DNA of 64,000 bases from Armatimonadota bacterium (lineage in GTDB: Bacteria; Armatimonadota; Fimbriimonadia; Fimbriimonadales; Fimbriimonadaceae), in NCBI GenBank assembly GCA_018268315.1, contig JAFDWU010000001.1, forward strand, positions 900,324-964,323, in the 5' to 3' direction. Positions 62,037 to 64,000 of the stretch are shown here, one piece after another. The position numbers were made by a program, and so were the translations under genes. The notes under the pieces were generated by a model that saw only the letters and a program-made list of their open reading frames with translations, was not told the origin of the DNA and ran no database searches. The first letter of the stretch is position 1, and every line of letters begins with the position of its first letter.

Positions 62037-63117
62037 GGCTTGCGGTATTCAACGTTACGACGGCGTCAGGTAGCGGAGCATACTGCAAGTCAATCGCAGT
62101 CTTCTGGCCGGGGCCAAGCACCCAAGTCATGAAGTCCTTGACCGCTTTTGCCTTAACTTGATCCTTAGGCGCCTTCGAAAGGAGCACATAGGTCATTCCA
62201 GCGATCGGATAGGCATCCTTGCCATCTTGGTTGACGATTGAGACGCGGATATCCTTCTTAAGTGCTTCGGCGGCGGCATTCACAGCTGCGGTAGTGCTTT
62301 CGATTGAAGGAGTTACGTAGTTGCCGCTCTTGTTGCGAATTGGGCCGTAGTTCAGCTTAGTCTGAACAGCGTAAGCCAACTCAACATAGCCAATTGCGCC
62401 GGGAGTCTGCTTAATCAAGCCGGCAACGCCCTCGTTGCCTTTGCCGCCAACGCCAACCGGCCAGTTAACAGTCTTTCCCTTGCCAGGTCCAGACTTCCAC
62501 GCTGGGGAAACGGCCGAAAGATAATCTGTGAAGATGAATGTCGTGCCCGAACCATCGGAGCGGTGCGCGATGGTAATCGGCGTTGAGGGGAGCGTCATTC
62601 CCGGGTTTGCGCTCACGATGCGCGGATCGTTCCAAACCTTAATCTTGCCGAGAAACATATCGGCGAGTACATCCTCGGAGAGCTTCAATCCGTTCTCCAC
62701 ACCAGGGAGGTTATAAGCCAGAACCTCACAACCGGCGATTACCGGCACGTGGATGGTTGGGGACGGCATTTCCGCAAGGTCCTTATCCGAAAGAGGAGCG
62801 TCCGTTGCGCCAAAGTCAACCGTTCCTGCCTTATACTGCGCTATGCCAGCGCCGGAACCCACAGACTGGTAGTTCACGGTAATGCCCGGATGGTCTTGTT
62901 GGTACATGTAAGCCCACTTGCTCATTGCCGGATTCACAAATGTGGACCCTGCGCCAGTTATAGCAACGGATTGCGTCGGCGCGGCATCTGTCTTTCCAGT
63001 CGTGCCAGCAGTTCCCTTTTCACCATTGTTTGCAGCAGCATCGTTATTGCCGCAACCCACGAGGAGCAAACCCGCCAGGACACTTGTAGTGCCTAAAATC
63101 ATTATGTTTTTGATCAT
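62014..63117 (-). CDS. pstS: Phosphate-binding lipoprotein PstS
   Basis: About 367 aa from the ATG at 63117 (GGG 8 bp upstream; an in-frame GTG at 63126 has no good spacing). A lipobox (LLVGC) anchors it to the membrane. ITGAGSTFVNPAMSKW, YQSVGSGAGIAQY, DFGATDAPLS and HRSDGSGTTFIFTDYLS are phosphate-pocket motifs. The Asn/Gly/Ala/Thr-rich linker after Cys is typical of lipoproteins. First gene of the pst operon. Confidence 0.96.
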   Translation of the reverse strand: MIKNIMILGTTSVLAGLLLVGCGNNDAAANNGEKGTAGTTGKTDAAPTQSVAITGAGSTFVNPAMSKWAYMYQQDHPGITVNYQSVGSGAGIAQYKAGTVDFGATDAPLSDKDLAEMPSPTIHVPVIAGCEVLAYNLPGVENGLKLSEDVLADMFLGKIKVWNDPRIVSANPGMTLPSTPITIAHRSDGSGTTFIFTDYLSAVSPAWKSGPGKGKTVNWPVGVGGKGNEGVAGLIKQTPGAIGYVELAYAVQTKLNYGPIRNKSGNYVTPSIESTTAAVNAAAEALKKDIRVSIVNQDGKDAYPIAGMTYVLLSKAPKDQVKAKAVKDFMTWVLGPGQKTAIDLQYAPLPDAVVTLNTASLETIALK

Positions 63118-63165
63118 TTTCTTCACCCTACTCTGATGTTGAGCACCTTGAATCTACTGGCGGAT

Positions 63166-63195
63166 TATTAAGAATGCGTTAAGCTCCAGGTTCAA
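63166..63195 (-). promoter_or_regulatory. Possible Pho box upstream of pstS
   Basis: On the minus strand three TTGAAC/TTAACG/TTAATA-like half-sites occur 13 and 11 bases apart, 49-78 bp upstream of the pstS start. Spacing near one helical turn resembles PhoB/PhoP direct repeats. No regulator gene is in the window, so this is tentative. Confidence 0.35.
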
Positions 63196-63265
63196 CGCGA
63201 GAAAAATTGTTAATAACATTTCCTCGTTGGCGCTGGGCACACGCTGGCGCTCGTCCTGTCCTAAA

Positions 63266-64000
63266 GTGGCTCGGCTCCCGCAGTTCGATAGCGCGAGGAT
63301 CGATCGATTTGCGTGGGTTATCCTAACCGTTGCCTGCGTCGGCATTGCCTTTGCGATGCGCGGCTACACGTTCGACGACGCTTACATCACGTTTCGCGCC
63401 GCCCGGAACTTCGCCGATGGGCATGGGCTTGTTTTCAACCCCGGCGAGAGATACCAGACTACTTCCGCGCCTGGATACGCGCTGCTCTTGGCAGCCTTCT
63501 GCCGAGTGTTTGGGCCGGGCCCTGTGCCGGGCCTTGCAACGCTGCTCTCCGCGACTGGGCTGCTTGGCGGAGCAACCGCCCTTTACGAAATTGGGCGTAG
63601 TCGCAACTCTCGCATAGCCGGGCTGCTTGCTGGTCTATTCTTTGCTCTTTCGCTTTCGAACTCGGCGGCCTTCACCAACGAAACCCTGCCCCAAGTAGCG
63701 CTGATCCTCTGGGGATTTGCCTTGATTCTGAGGGGGAATACTCTTGCTTCTTCATGGCTGCTTTTGGCAGCAACCCTCATGCGGCCGGACGGATTGATGG
63801 CAGCCGCCATCGGCCTTGTCGCGATGCACTATGTGGCCAAGCGCCTCCTTTGGCGAGAGACAGCGATTTTGGTTTGCGGCATTGGGCTGGCTGCGCTTGC
63901 CCTTTATTTGTCGTTTGGCTACATCTTGCCGACCACCATGGAGGCCAAGCAAGCCCAAGTCATCGGACGCGAAGGGCAGATCACTCCATTCCTTGAGGGG
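63266..64000 (+). CDS. Membrane glycosyltransferase-like protein, truncated by the window edge
   Basis: An open frame of 245 codons from the GTG at 63266 with no stop before the end of the window; a TTG at 63227 is an alternative start. It encodes several helices with the DDAYITFRAARNFADGHGLV motif after the first helix and MRPDGLMAA further in, as in GT-C arabinosyl/mannosyl-type transferases and related membrane proteins. Divergent from pstS. Three other frames here are shadows. Confidence 0.75.
   Translation, partial: MARLPQFDSARIDRFAWVILTVACVGIAFAMRGYTFDDAYITFRAARNFADGHGLVFNPGERYQTTSAPGYALLLAAFCRVFGPGPVPGLATLLSATGLLGGATALYEIGRSRNSRIAGLLAGLFFALSLSNSAAFTNETLPQVALILWGFALILRGNTLASSWLLLAATLMRPDGLMAAAIGLVAMHYVAKRLLWRETAILVCGIGLAALALYLSFGYILPTTMEAKQAQVIGREGQITPFLEG

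Overview
The window looks like a compact chromosome segment from a diderm (outer-membrane) bacterium of moderate GC. Supporting genes are bamA, two Skp/OmpH chaperones, lpxD and lpxC, a PEP-CTERM surface protein, a type IV-pilin-like pseudopilin, a DUF1800/DUF1501 pair, and many secreted proteins with TPR, ankyrin or propeller folds. This mixture, with frequent TTG/GTG starts and ATGA/TAATG overlaps, suggests Armatimonadota (Fimbriimonadia-like) or a similar lineage. That assignment is an inference; no rRNA gene is present to settle it.

Layout. 29-3849 (minus): four tandem paralogous single-pass membrane proteins, a small Cys-rich secreted protein, a pseudopilin and a 72-aa membrane protein, all downstream of the envelope operon. 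3910-9862 (minus): bamA, two ompH-like genes, a lipoprotein, lpxD and lpxC. 9972-18158: an M29 aminopeptidase, a zinc-ribbon membrane protein, the DUF1800/DUF1501 export pair, two tRNA-Gly genes, a TPR protein and a PEP-CTERM protein; tRNA-Pro follows. 18579-22496: serine hydrolase, queD and a KAP-type P-loop NTPase. 22588-30862: M20 peptidase, a small membrane protein, an ankyrin/CxxCH/toroid fusion facing a second CxxCH protein, a GH130 enzyme, two DHWC cupins (one broken by a stop codon), a glycosyltransferase and a secreted protein. 31029-34647: a polytopic membrane protein and a PLP decarboxylase. 34785-36310: a three-gene accessory cassette led by a TIGR04255-like protein. 36440-40095: a chemotaxis-type module CheC-CheD-HDOD-CheR-CheY-CheX without CheA, CheW or receptors. 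40092-43672 (minus): an AccB-like protein lacking the biotin lysine, accC, nusB and folD. 44167-48423: YciI, a ceramidase-like hydrolase, gatB, msrB and a pseudo-receiver. 48458-56047 (plus): RNase HIII, a GT-C-like membrane protein, yceD, plsX, fabH, efp, a Cys-rich membrane protein and an RtcA-like cyclase. 56044-63117 (minus): a propeller protein, fmt, def, an M42 peptidase and pstA/pstC/pstS. A truncated GT-C gene runs off the right edge.

Most of the segment is housekeeping: outer-membrane and lipid A assembly, fatty-acid initiation, translation start and N-terminal processing, and phosphate uptake. The parts most likely to hold something undescribed are the four-paralog array, the TIGR04255-like cassette, the solitary KAP NTPase after queD, the CheA-less Che module, and two housekeeping paralogs that have lost their key residue (the AccB-like protein and the RtcA-like protein). 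No CRISPR array, insertion sequence, prophage or rRNA operon was seen.
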